Assembly (NCBI GenBank): GCA_037721555.1
Contig: JBBJOI010000001.1
Span: forward strand, 124,001 to 188,000
Direction of reading: 5' to 3'
DNA length: 64,000 nucleotides
Origin: Gaiellasilicea sp037721555
GTDB taxonomy: Bacteria > Actinomycetota > Thermoleophilia > Gaiellales > Gaiellaceae
Below the pieces are notes generated by a model. The model worked only from the letters and a program-made list of their open reading frames with translations. It searched no databases and was not told the DNA's origin. The translations under genes were made by a program, and so were the position numbers. This document shows, piece by piece, positions 42,480-51,189 of the stretch. Positions within the stretch are counted from its first letter, which is position 1; each line of letters begins with the position of its first letter.

Positions 42480-44105
42480 CTACTGCGTCCACGCAGAGAC
42501 GTTCCAGGGCGAGCCTTCCTGCGTCGGGTTGACCGCAGGGCCCTTGAGGCCCGCCTTGTGGATCACGAACAGCGGCCGCGCGAACATGGGGATGGACGGG
42601 ATGTCCCTGACCATGTACTTGGCCTCGGCGGCGTTCAGCATCGCTGCCCGCTCCTTGGCGTCCAGGGTGACCGAGACCTTGTCGAGCACCTTGGAAAGCG
42701 CGCGGTTGCAGTAGGCACCGTCGTTCTGGTCGCCACCGCAGCCGTAGATGTCCTTGATCGTGATCGGCGAGTCAGGCGAGCCGACCCATGCGAACAGCAT
42801 CAAGTCCCAGTCGCGCGACGGCAGCGTCGTGCCGAACATCGTGCCGGCCGTCTGGAAGCGCGGGACGAGCTCGATGCCGACCGACTTCAGCTGCCGCTGG
42901 ATGATCTCGAACGTCAGGGCGCGGAGCTGGTTGCCCGTGGTCGTGAAGAACCGGAACGACAGCTTGCCGACGTTCGGGCACGAGAAGATGTTGCTGTTCC
43001 CCGCGCTCGGCCGATCGGGACCGCCGGTGCAGCCCTTCGACTTCAACAGCTTGATCACGAGATTCTGGTTGAAGCCGCGTGCCGCAAAGTTCTTCTTGTA
43101 CGGCGTCTCGAATGGCTTGAACATCAGGCTCTGCAGAGCCGGCAGACCAGGCGAGATCGTGCTGTAGAGCGCGGCCGCGACCTGCGGCCGGTTGATGCCC
43201 GTGATCAGGGCCTCCCGGACGTAGGGCTGCTTCAGGGCCGGATGACCCTTCTCGCCGAACTGGATGTCGATGTGCTCGTACGTGTAGCCGATCTTCCGGT
43301 CGACGACGAACTTGCTGTCCTTCAGGAAGTCCGCGATCTGGAGCTGCGGCTGCGGCTCCATGGTGTCGCCCTCGTTCGCCTTCAGGGCCTGGAAGCGAGC
43401 GTTCGTGTCCAGGATGTAGCGGAAGACGAGGCGGCTGAGCTTCATCTGGGGGCCGGCCTTGAACTTCGTGTTCTTCTTGACCGCGATCTGCTGGCCCTTG
43501 GTGAAGCTCTCGAACAGCCAAGGACCGCTCGACACCGGAAGATCGTTGTTGAAGAACGTGTTCATGTCCTTGCCGGCGATGATGTGGGCCGGGTACGGCC
43601 CGCCGGAGACGAGCGACTCCCAGGCCGCGTACTGCTTCTTGAACGTAACGGTGACGCTCTTGCCCGTCCCCTTCACGCTCTTGATGTCCTCCCAGCCGGT
43701 GCGGCTGACGACGTTGTTCGCCGGGTTGATGAAGACCTTCCAGGTGGCGATGAAGTCGTTGCCGGTGACCGGCTTGCCATCGCTCCAGACCGCGTTCGCC
43801 TTGTACTTGAACGAGACCGTGAGCGGATTCTTCTTCACGAGCTTCGGCTTGCTCTCGCAAAGGCCGAGGACGAAGTCGGCCGCAGCATTGCGGATCTGGC
43901 AGCCGTAGAAGACGTTGTTGACGACGAGACTCGTCGCGTACAGGTTGTTGCCGACGAAAGCACTGTTGAGGTTCGGCGGCTCCTGGTCGTGGATGAAGAC
44001 CACGGTGCCGGTCCCCTGAGCTGTTCCGGCTGTAGCGCCGGGACCGACGACGAGGCTCGCCACGAGCGCGAGCAGAGCCGCCAGCCACATCGAGCGTTTA
44101 CGCAT
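42480..44105 (-). CDS. oppA: Extracellular solute-binding protein, family 5 (oligopeptide)
   Basis: 541 residues. The signal peptide MRKRSMWLAALLALVASLVV ends around GPGATAGTA without a lipobox cysteine, unusual for a Gram-positive binding protein. The family-5 fold shows VVFIHDQEPPNLNSA, FKYKANAVWSDGKPVTGNDF and the C-terminal AWVGSPDSP region. ATG 44105 has GGAGGG six bases upstream. First gene of the opp operon; divergent from 44289. Confidence 0.92.
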   Translation of the reverse strand: MRKRSMWLAALLALVASLVVGPGATAGTAQGTGTVVFIHDQEPPNLNSAFVGNNLYATSLVVNNVFYGCQIRNAAADFVLGLCESKPKLVKKNPLTVSFKYKANAVWSDGKPVTGNDFIATWKVFINPANNVVSRTGWEDIKSVKGTGKSVTVTFKKQYAAWESLVSGGPYPAHIIAGKDMNTFFNNDLPVSSGPWLFESFTKGQQIAVKKNTKFKAGPQMKLSRLVFRYILDTNARFQALKANEGDTMEPQPQLQIADFLKDSKFVVDRKIGYTYEHIDIQFGEKGHPALKQPYVREALITGINRPQVAAALYSTISPGLPALQSLMFKPFETPYKKNFAARGFNQNLVIKLLKSKGCTGGPDRPSAGNSNIFSCPNVGKLSFRFFTTTGNQLRALTFEIIQRQLKSVGIELVPRFQTAGTMFGTTLPSRDWDLMLFAWVGSPDSPITIKDIYGCGGDQNDGAYCNRALSKVLDKVSVTLDAKERAAMLNAAEAKYMVRDIPSIPMFARPLFVIHKAGLKGPAVNPTQEGSPWNVSAWTQ

Positions 44106-44288
44106 GTACGTCCCTCCGTAGTGAGTTGCGCCTGCCATGGCCGTAAATCACCAGCCCGAACCGCGGCCGCAAACCGGACAAAGACCCTCCGGGCCGCAGA
44201 TCGGTTCCTCTCAATGTCTCACTGGCCATGGTCAAAGTGCAGGATCATAGTGCTGTGACGTCACCGAAACGATTTGGTTAGGAGATTT

Positions 44289-44666
44289 ATGAAGATTCCG
44301 AAACGGGTTCCCGGTGGGGAGCCGCGGGACGCCCCGGACAATGTCGTTGCTGCCGAGATCTCGGACCACCTGGCGATCGAGGCAGCGGCCCTGCTCGAGG
44401 GCGCGCAAGGGGTCGATTGGTACCGCGACTCCGGTTCCTCCGTGGATCGCGCCGCGTTCACGCTCTGTCGTCTCCGGCGCGCACAGGCCGGGCTGCACGG
44501 CCGCCCCCAGCACGGGGACGAGGCGGTGCGGGCCGCACTGGCCCAGGCGAGCCCGCAGGCGGTCGCCTGGATCGCGAGCCGTGCGATCTCCTACATGGAC
44601 GAGACGGGCTTCCCGGAGGCCGTGGAGCTTTGGTTCCGCGGCGACGACGACCAGGCAACTCCGTGA
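44289..44666 (+). CDS. Protein of unknown function
   Basis: 125 residues, hydrophilic, not recognised. Conspicuous segments are HLAIEAAALLEGAQGVDWYR and AIEY-less helix AVAWIASRAISYMDETGFPE. AGGAG lies five bases upstream of ATG 44289, so translation is likely. It stands alone on the plus strand between oppA and the Bat-like cluster. The 183-base gap before it should hold the promoters for this gene and oppA, but no clear -35/-10 pair was identified. Confidence 0.6.
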   Translation: MKIPKRVPGGEPRDAPDNVVAAEISDHLAIEAAALLEGAQGVDWYRDSGSSVDRAAFTLCRLRRAQAGLHGRPQHGDEAVRAALAQASPQAVAWIASRAISYMDETGFPEAVELWFRGDDDQATP

Positions 44667-44670
44667 ACAA

Positions 44671-45636
44671 CTAGCGGTCGCGGCGCCAGAGGAGGAGAGC
44701 GAGCGGAAGAAACGTCGCGCCCGCGAGGTACGGCGCTAGGGCCAGGCGGTTACGCCGCTCGCCTCTCGCCTCGAGCTGCCCCTCGCCGATCAGCTCCCGC
44801 GCCGCCGCGATCGCCTCGCCCAGGTCGTCCTCCCCGAAGACGCGTCCACCGACTGCGCTCCCCGTCGCCTCGAGGATGGAGCGCGAGCGAGGGTCGGGGC
44901 TGTACTGCGGCTCGATCTGGCCCTCCACGTAGACGCGCTCGTCACCGGCCCACACGTGCACGAACACGGCGTCGAGACCTGGGGGACGGCGGAAGGCAGC
45001 GCCGAGCTTTGCCCCGGCAGCGGGCACGCTCTCGCCGTCCGTGAGCACGAAGATCAGCCTGTGGCGCGCGGACGGCGAGAAGAAACGCCCGTTGACGACG
45101 CTCTCCAGGGACTCGAGCCTCGTCGCCGTCGTGGCGAAGTGACCCTGAGGCGGCGGCCGGTCGACGCCGATCGAGTGCCGGAGGGTTGCCACGAACACGT
45201 CATCGTCCGTGCTGGGAAAGAGGTGCGGGAGCACGCGGTCGGTGATGGACGCGATGCCGACAGGCACATCGGCGAGTGCCTCGCGGAAGCGGACGGCGGC
45301 GCTGCGAGCGCGCCGGTAGCGGATGGCCGCGTCAAGGCTCTTGCGCGCCAGCATCGAGCGCGAGGTGTCGAGGACGACGAAAGCCTCGGCGTCGGTTCGC
45401 ACCATGCGGGTACTCGTCCACTCGACGCGCGGCTGGGCCGCCGCGAGCCCGAGCAGCAGTCCGCACGCAGCGAGTGCCACGATCGGGATGCTGCGGAAGC
45501 CGCGCGACGGCTCCGGCACCCCGAGGAGACCGCGGACTCGGGTGGCCCGGCGGGAGACGAGCCGGAGCGCGAGCATGGGGATTGCGGCCAGGAGGGCGAC
45601 GAGGGCGCCGAGCGGCGTCAGCAGCGAGACGTCCAC
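44671..45636 (-). CDS. VWA-domain membrane protein (BatA/BatB-like)
   Basis: 321 residues. Two N-terminal helices (about 5-27 and 50-68), a von Willebrand A domain with the metal site D-x-S-x-S at 90-94 (LDTSRSM) and FVLTDGES, and a C-terminal helix (APYLAGATFLPLALLLW). This is the topology of Bat proteins. Last gene of a cluster that starts with MoxR at 50128. Confidence 0.85.
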   Translation of the reverse strand: MDVSLLTPLGALVALLAAIPMLALRLVSRRATRVRGLLGVPEPSRGFRSIPIVALAACGLLLGLAAAQPRVEWTSTRMVRTDAEAFVVLDTSRSMLARKSLDAAIRYRRARSAAVRFREALADVPVGIASITDRVLPHLFPSTDDDVFVATLRHSIGVDRPPPQGHFATTATRLESLESVVNGRFFSPSARHRLIFVLTDGESVPAAGAKLGAAFRRPPGLDAVFVHVWAGDERVYVEGQIEPQYSPDPRSRSILEATGSAVGGRVFGEDDLGEAIAAARELIGEGQLEARGERRNRLALAPYLAGATFLPLALLLWRRDR

Positions 45637-45646
45637 CTAGAGGGCG

Positions 45647-46306
45647 CTAGTAGCCGCTGCCGGGAACGCCGGCACCGGCGCCGCGGGCGCCACGGCCGCC
45701 GGGGCTCGGGTTGCGGCCGGCCGAGGCCTCGGTCGGCAGGAGCCCCTGGCCGCGGAGGAGCACCACCTGGAGGTTGTACTTCGCGTCGGCGTTGCCCGCG
45801 TCGAGGGCAATCGCCTGCTCGAAGCTCGCGATCGCGTTCAGCAGCAGCTCCGACCGATCTGCGAAGTCACCGCCTGATGGGCTCGAGTTGAAGGCGACCA
45901 GATTCAGTACGCCGAGCAGGTTCGCGGCGCGCGAGCGACGGGATTCGTCCCCGTCGTGCACGACGACCGACTCGAGCCGCCGGGACGCCTCCGTCCGCGC
46001 GACTGCGAGCTTCGGATCGGAGACCGTCGGATCATCGATCGCACCTCGTCGTAGCGCGTCCAGGGCGTGTCGGAAGGCGAGGTCGTCCTCCACACCCAGG
46101 ATCCTCCGGCCCGCCTCGCGGGGCGCAAGAGTGTCCACTGTCCACAGCGCGCCGGGTGACGAGACTCGGTAGCGGACGTCGTCGGCGGGAAGTGTCGAGC
46201 GCCAGCGGTGCACGTCGACTGCCGCCAGGCTCAGGAAGACGGCGAGCACGAAGCAGGCGAGGGCCGCGAGCAGCAGGAGCTCCCGCCTGAGCCGAAGCCA
46301 TCTCAC
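45647..46306 (-). CDS. Membrane-anchored protein with TPR-like end (BatC-like position)
   Basis: 219 residues. One N-terminal helix (LLLLAALACFVLAVFLSLAA), an alpha-helical middle, and a single TPR-like repeat near the C-terminus (SFEQAIALDAGNADAKYNLQ), ending in a Gly/Ala-rich tail. Not a named family. Its ATG overlaps the preceding VWA gene stop by 4 bases, so it is part of the Bat-like operon. Confidence 0.7.
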   Translation of the reverse strand: MRWLRLRRELLLLAALACFVLAVFLSLAAVDVHRWRSTLPADDVRYRVSSPGALWTVDTLAPREAGRRILGVEDDLAFRHALDALRRGAIDDPTVSDPKLAVARTEASRRLESVVVHDGDESRRSRAANLLGVLNLVAFNSSPSGGDFADRSELLLNAIASFEQAIALDAGNADAKYNLQVVLLRGQGLLPTEASAGRNPSPGGRGARGAGAGVPGSGY

Positions 46307-47208
46307 TCTACGCTTCTCGCGAGCGAGGGCAGGGCGAGTCGGCCGGCGTAGCGCTCGTGGGCGCCGAGCGCGAGCAGGAACCCGGCACCGAGCACGAGCA
46401 GCAGGAGCGGCAACGACCGGCGACGGGGCGCCGGCGGCTCGGCGGCTCCGCTCGGACGTTCAGCCAACGGGGTGAAAGCCTGCGGGCCAAGAATCCCACC
46501 GAAGAGTGCCCGCGCGTCGCTCGACGGCCCCAACCCCAACAGACGCACGGGCAAGTCGGCATCGACGAGCGAGCGCAGCACGCGCGCCGTCGCAGGAACG
46601 TCGTCGGGTGACGTCTCGAGGTCGCTGATGAGCAGGATCGAGCCGCGCTTCACCCTGTCTCCCTCGAGCATGTCGCGTGCCAACGCGAGCGCGGCGGAGA
46701 TTTTCGTGCCGGAGCGGAAGGCGTCCGACCACGGCGTGACCACGTCGCCCGTGTTCGTGGGCGTCAGGAGACGAACCAGCGGCTTCAGCTCCGCCGCCGG
46801 GGTCCCTGGGGGCAGGAGCTCGTAGGGCACGTCCGAGAAGATGACGAGGCCGATGCGCGCGTCCGTGTCGATGAGCCGTTGCATGATCCCCCGAATCGAG
46901 CCGGAGTGATCGTCCACGATCGAGAGCGAGAGATCGAGGACGACGACGCCGGTCGTGCCGGTCGGGAGCAGGCCGCGGTCGCGCGGGTCGAGCTGCCGTG
47001 CGGTCGCAACCGCTGCCACCAAGAGGCCGACCGCTGCCAGGGCGAGAGCGGCTCGCAGCAGGCTCGTCCTCGTCGCCGGCCCCCTTAGCAGGCGGACGTC
47101 CCGACTGTCGATCGCGCGGATCCGATCAGCGCCGAGCAGCGTCGCCCACCACCTCCCGCGCGGCTTCGGCTGCAGCCACCGCTTCGGCTTCGATGCGCCG
47201 CCGCTCGG
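46303..47208 (-). CDS. VWA-domain membrane protein, second copy, start uncertain
   Basis: About 301 residues from ATG 47208. A helix (SLLRAALALAAVGLLVAAVA) leads to a VWA domain with D-x-S-x-S in VVLDLSLSIVDD (92-96) and ISDLETSPDD, then a C-terminal helix. ATG 47208 would overlap the preceding gene by 83 bases. A CTG at 47139 or ACG at 47142, closer to a GGGAGG, would reduce that to about 15 bases. The gene is coding, but the start cannot be decided. Confidence 0.78.
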   Translation of the reverse strand, partial: PSGGASKPKRWLQPKPRGRWWATLLGADRIRAIDSRDVRLLRGPATRTSLLRAALALAAVGLLVAAVATARQLDPRDRGLLPTGTTGVVVLDLSLSIVDDHSGSIRGIMQRLIDTDARIGLVIFSDVPYELLPPGTPAAELKPLVRLLTPTNTGDVVTPWSDAFRSGTKISAALALARDMLEGDRVKRGSILLISDLETSPDDVPATARVLRSLVDADLPVRLLGLGPSSDARALFGGILGPQAFTPLAERPSGAAEPPAPRRRSLPLLLLVLGAGFLLALGAHERYAGRLALPSLARSVE

Positions 47209-48148
47209 CATCCAGCTTGCGCAGCTCCTCGTCCAACCTCGCGCGCACACGCACCGCAAGGCCCCTGCTGGCTTCGGCGGGGGGCGGTACAGGCGACCAG
47301 GCCAGCTCGCGCGCGGCCGGCGCGAGGCCATCTTCGTCGCCACGCTGCGCGAGCACCTCGGCGACGAGCTCGAGCGAGCGCCGCTGGTCGGCAGCCCCGT
47401 TCGCCCGAGCCGCGTCCTCGAGCAGCTCGAGCGCCTGCTCGAGGGGCGTCAGCAGGAACTCCTGAGCGGGTTCGAGCGCGATTGCCGGCTCGATCCGGCG
47501 CCGGGGCCAGCCGAGATACACCAGGAGTCCACCGACCCCCGCCAACAGCAGCGCGCCCGCAGCGAGGAGCCCGAGCAGCCGGCTTGGTGAGGCACGGTAC
47601 GACGGATCGGGAACCGTCACGAGATCCGCCCGGTAGGGGTTGGGAGAGGCGGTCAGATCCCCGGGGCCGATCCTCGTGTTGACGACGAGGCGTGGCCACT
47701 CAGCTCGGATCGTCCTCGCTCTCGGCGGGCCGCCGTTACGCTCCTGGAACCCGATCTTCGCCGGCACGAACTCGAAGGGGCGAAGGTCGCGCTCGGGAGG
47801 ACAGTTCGACTTCAGGCAGCGGAGGAGGTACGTCACGCGCAGGTGCGTCGTGCTGCCCGCGTCCCGGCGAACGACCTTCGCGGCACCGACGGGACGCCAT
47901 TCCTTGAACGCGGCCCGCACCTTCACGGAGCCCGGCTCGACGCGACGACGGTCGAGCGTGACGTCTACCCGCGCCCGGACGGTGTCGCCGAAGAGGACGA
48001 CGCGCGGCTCGAGCGTCGCGTCCGCCACGAGCCGTCGCGCGACCGGATCGTCCGGCTCGGAGCCTCCAGGGAGAAGAAGCGCCAGCGTCGCGGAGAGAGC
48101 GAGGGCGACGACCACCGCGGCAACCACGGCGAAGCGCCGCCGGCTCAC
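47126..48148 (-). CDS. Membrane protein of Bat-like cluster (BatD-like position)
   Basis: 340 residues. N-terminal signal or anchor (FAVVAAVVVALALSATLALL), an extracytoplasmic beta-rich part (DATLEPRVVLFGDTVRARVD), a second helix (LLGLLAAGALLLAGVGGLLV) and a cytoplasmic coiled-coil tail. The order (outer beta domain, helix, inner tail) recalls BatD, but similarity is not clear by eye. ATG 48148 overlaps the DUF58 stop by 4 bases. Confidence 0.7.
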   Translation of the reverse strand: MSRRRFAVVAAVVVALALSATLALLLPGGSEPDDPVARRLVADATLEPRVVLFGDTVRARVDVTLDRRRVEPGSVKVRAAFKEWRPVGAAKVVRRDAGSTTHLRVTYLLRCLKSNCPPERDLRPFEFVPAKIGFQERNGGPPRARTIRAEWPRLVVNTRIGPGDLTASPNPYRADLVTVPDPSYRASPSRLLGLLAAGALLLAGVGGLLVYLGWPRRRIEPAIALEPAQEFLLTPLEQALELLEDAARANGAADQRRSLELVAEVLAQRGDEDGLAPAARELAWSPVPPPAEASRGLAVRVRARLDEELRKLDAERRRIEAEAVAAAEAAREVVGDAARR

Positions 48149-49068
48149 GTCATCGCTCCCCGTCGGGCTTGCCGCAGCTCGGTCCAGGTGAGGAAGCCCC
48201 CCAGCAGGTCGCTCGGCTCACTGGAGGAGACGAGGATCGGGTCGAGGTCGAGCAGCTCGAACTCTCGGAGGAGTGCTTCGAGCCGCTCCTCGTTCCCGCG
48301 CCGGCGCGCTTCGACCTCCTTCGCCGTTAGACGAACGTGGCTGATCCGGCGCGAGCGCGGGTCGCGCAGCCGGACGACGATCCCGCTCACGTCCGGGAAG
48401 CTCTGCTCCCACACCGGATCCTGGATCACGACCGGCACGACGTCCCAGAGATGCTCGCTGGCGGTCAGCCAGACGAGCCGCGATGGAGGGTCGAGGAAGT
48501 CCGAGAGGACAAAGACGAAGCTGCCCGCCGAGACGACGCGGCGGTGCTCGAAGAGGTGCTCGAGCGACCGCGCCACACCGTCCGCGGGAGAGGTCCAACC
48601 GGCTGTCTCGAGCCGCTCCTCCCGCACGCTCGCGAGACGACGCTCGCCGCGAGGCGGTAGCCAGAAAGGCTCTCCATCGGCGAAGTCGAGGTAGCCGGCG
48701 AAGCCGCCGGCCTGAGCGGCGCTCGCGAGGACGAGCTCGAGGGTCCGCCGCATGGCGAGCGCCTTGTTCAACCACGGCAGCGGGGCCGAGTGGAAGGACA
48801 TGCCCGGGCTGCGGTCGCAGATCGTGATCACCCGCGGGCCCTCGTCGGCGTAGCGCTCGCGGACGACGAACTGGTCCTCGCCCCGCGCCGAGGAGAGTCG
48901 AGCCGAGGAGGCCCAGTCGATCGAGCGGATGTCGTCACCCGGTCGGTAGGGCCGAGACCCTGCGACCTCGGTGCCGCGGCCGCGGCGGACGCTGCGCATC
49001 GTTCCGTGAGCAAGGCCCATCAGGCGGCGTCGCGGAACGAGTTGGAAGGTCTGGCTGCCGCCGGTCAA
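48145..49068 (-). CDS. DUF58 domain protein
   Basis: 307 residues. RRGRGTEVAGSRPYRPGDDI followed by RSIDWASSARL is the DUF58 signature, next to a VWA-like fold (VITICDRSPGMSF). Such proteins nearly always follow MoxR ATPases. TTG 49068, one base after the MoxR stop, is the first start that includes FQLVPRRRLMGL, the usual N-terminus; ATG 49020 would cut this off. Confidence 0.87.
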   Translation of the reverse strand: MTGGSQTFQLVPRRRLMGLAHGTMRSVRRGRGTEVAGSRPYRPGDDIRSIDWASSARLSSARGEDQFVVRERYADEGPRVITICDRSPGMSFHSAPLPWLNKALAMRRTLELVLASAAQAGGFAGYLDFADGEPFWLPPRGERRLASVREERLETAGWTSPADGVARSLEHLFEHRRVVSAGSFVFVLSDFLDPPSRLVWLTASEHLWDVVPVVIQDPVWEQSFPDVSGIVVRLRDPRSRRISHVRLTAKEVEARRRGNEERLEALLREFELLDLDPILVSSSEPSDLLGGFLTWTELRQARRGAMT

Positions 49069-49069
49069 G

Positions 49070-50128
49070 TCACGGCGCCCCGGCCCTCGTGGCCCGCTCG
49101 TGGTCGAACAGCGGGTCCTCGTCGGAGCCAGGGCGGGGGGCGAGCTCGAGGCACGCCTGGCGGAACTCGTCGATCGCCGCGAGCCAACCCGAGGCACGCG
49201 CGCGGGCGATGAGGGCAGGCGTGAAGACGACGCGGTGCACGAGCACGGGCACGAACAGGCGCTCGACGTCCTCCGGGACCACGTAGCCGCGGCCGTTCAG
49301 GAGCGCCCACGCGCGGGCGACGCGCTCGACGGCCAGGCTGCCGCGGACCGAGCTGCCGATCGAGACCACCTCGAGGTCACGGGTCGCACGCACGAGGTCA
49401 ACGATCCAGTTGTGCAGGACCTCGTCGACGTAGACGTGCTGCGCCCCCTCGCGCAGCTCCTGGACGTCCTCGACGCCGACGACCGGCTGCAGGTGCGCGA
49501 GGGGATGGCCGAAACGCTGCTCCTGGAGGATTCGCCGCTCCTCGAGCACGCCCGGATAGCCGAGCGCAGTCCGCAGCAGGAAGCGGTCGAGCTGCGCCTC
49601 GGGCAGCGGGAACGTGCCCTCGTACTCGATCGGGTTCTCGGTCGCGAGCAGGAAGAAGGGATTCGGGAGCGGGAGCGTCGCTCCGTCGACCGTGACCTGA
49701 CCCTCGGCCATCGCCTCGAGCAGCGCCGACTGGGTTTTCGGTGTGGCGCGGTTGATCTCGTCGACGAGCAGGACGTTCGTGAAGATCGGGCCCGGGCGGA
49801 ACTCGAAGTCGCGGGTCTTGGGGTCGAAGACGGACAGGCCGGTGACGTCCGTCGGCTGGAGATCGGGAGTGCACTGGATCCGGGACGTCGTAACGCCGTG
49901 GATCGAGCCGGCGATGGCGCGGGCGAGGACGGTCTTCGCCGTGCCCGGTACGTCCTCGAGCAGCACGTGCCCGCCGCACATGAGCGCCGCGACGACGAGC
50001 TTGACCTCCTCGCGCTTGCCGTAGACAACGGTCTCGATGTTGTCGAGCAGGCGCGAGGCGACGTCGATCGCCCGCGCGAAGCGTTCAGGGTCCGCCGCCA
50101 CCTCGACGTGCGTCTGCTCCGGCTCCAT
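49070..50128 (-). CDS. MoxR family AAA+ ATPase
   Basis: 352 residues. Walker A EDVPGTAKT (58-66), Walker B NVLLVDEINRATPKTQSALL, and sensor 1 LLATENPIEYEGTFPLPEAQ are those of MoxR. These ATPases act with DUF58 and VWA partners in metal insertion or protein maturation at the envelope. ATG 50128 is preferred; the open frame runs to 50161. First gene of the cluster ending at 44671, and 105 bases from the end of atpG. Confidence 0.92.
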   Translation of the reverse strand: MEPEQTHVEVAADPERFARAIDVASRLLDNIETVVYGKREEVKLVVAALMCGGHVLLEDVPGTAKTVLARAIAGSIHGVTTSRIQCTPDLQPTDVTGLSVFDPKTRDFEFRPGPIFTNVLLVDEINRATPKTQSALLEAMAEGQVTVDGATLPLPNPFFLLATENPIEYEGTFPLPEAQLDRFLLRTALGYPGVLEERRILQEQRFGHPLAHLQPVVGVEDVQELREGAQHVYVDEVLHNWIVDLVRATRDLEVVSIGSSVRGSLAVERVARAWALLNGRGYVVPEDVERLFVPVLVHRVVFTPALIARARASGWLAAIDEFRQACLELAPRPGSDEDPLFDHERATRAGAP

Positions 50129-50233
50129 GGCGCCCGATCCTAGTTGGACCGCGCAGAGCAACTGTTAAGCAGACGTTGAGGCCACTCGCTAGGCAACGTC
50201 GGCTGGTGGAGGAACGACGCTCGCGGCCGAAGC

Positions 50234-51124
50234 CTAGGACAGCGCCTCGGCGCCCCCGACCACTTCCAGGATCTCCTGGGTGATCTCCGCCTGCCGGGCG
50301 CGGTTCATCTGCAGCGTCAGCGTGTCGATCAGGTCACCGGCGTTCTTCGAGGCGTTCCGCATCGCCGACATCCGAGCGCCCTGCTCGGACGCGGCCGACT
50401 CGAGCAGCGCGCGATAGATCTGCGTCTCCATGTACACCGGCAGCAACCGCGCGAGGATTTCCTCCGGCTCCGGCTCGAAGATGAAGTCTCCGCGCAGCGC
50501 GTCGTCGCGGCGCTCCTCCTCGTCGGTCTCGAGGATGTCCGCCGAGATCGGCAGCACGTCCTGCTCGGTCACGCGCTGCACGAGCGGCGACACGTAGGCG
50601 TTGTAGAGCAGGATCACACGGTCGACCTCTCCCTCCGTGAAGAGCTCGCCGGCCCTGTGGGCGATCGCTTGCGCGTCCTCGTAGCCGGGCCGGTCCGTGA
50701 AGCCGACGAACTCGCCTGCCACCTCGTAGCCTCGGAACGCGAGAGTGGAGCGCCCCTTCTTGCCGACGACGACGAAGCGCACCTCGGCGCCCTCGGCCCG
50801 CAGCTCGCGCTCGAGCGCGAACGCACGGCGCAGGATCTGGGCATTGAACGGCCCGGCCAGGCCGCGATCTCCCGTCAGGGGCACGATCGCGACGGTCTTC
50901 ACCTCCTCGCGCTGCTGCAGCAGCGGCAGCCCGCGCACCGACGAGGCGGATCGCCCGACCCCCGCGATCAGCTCGCGCATCGTCTCCGCGTACGGACGCA
51001 TGGCCTCGATCCGGGTCTGAGCACGGCGAAGCCTGGCCGAGGCGACGAGCTCCATCGCCTTCGTGATCTTGCGCGTGTTCCGGACCGAGCGCACGCGCCG
51101 CTTGAGATCCTGTACCGACGCCAA
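50234..51124 (-). CDS. atpG: ATP synthase gamma subunit
   Basis: 296-residue rotor shaft. Diagnostic ends: SVQDLKRRVRSVRNTRKITK AMELVA at the start and TLQMNRARQAEITQEILEVV at the finish. It is the last atp gene in this block; atpD, its usual neighbour, lies 13 kb further along the strand. Confidence 0.96.
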   Translation of the reverse strand: MASVQDLKRRVRSVRNTRKITKAMELVASARLRRAQTRIEAMRPYAETMRELIAGVGRSASSVRGLPLLQQREEVKTVAIVPLTGDRGLAGPFNAQILRRAFALERELRAEGAEVRFVVVGKKGRSTLAFRGYEVAGEFVGFTDRPGYEDAQAIAHRAGELFTEGEVDRVILLYNAYVSPLVQRVTEQDVLPISADILETDEEERRDDALRGDFIFEPEPEEILARLLPVYMETQIYRALLESAASEQGARMSAMRNASKNAGDLIDTLTLQMNRARQAEITQEILEVVGGAEALS

Positions 51125-51189
51125 GGCCTAACGCCCTTGACTTCGGTCGAGAGAAACCAAGATCTTCCTCTGGTCTCGAGGTGGAGCCG

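Noticed and set aside
42420..44258. 612-codon plus-strand open frame
   Set aside because: Antisense to oppA; no recognisable domains.
51141..51177. Imperfect inverted repeat between atpA and atpG
   Set aside because: The stem is interrupted and short; not enough to call a regulatory element.
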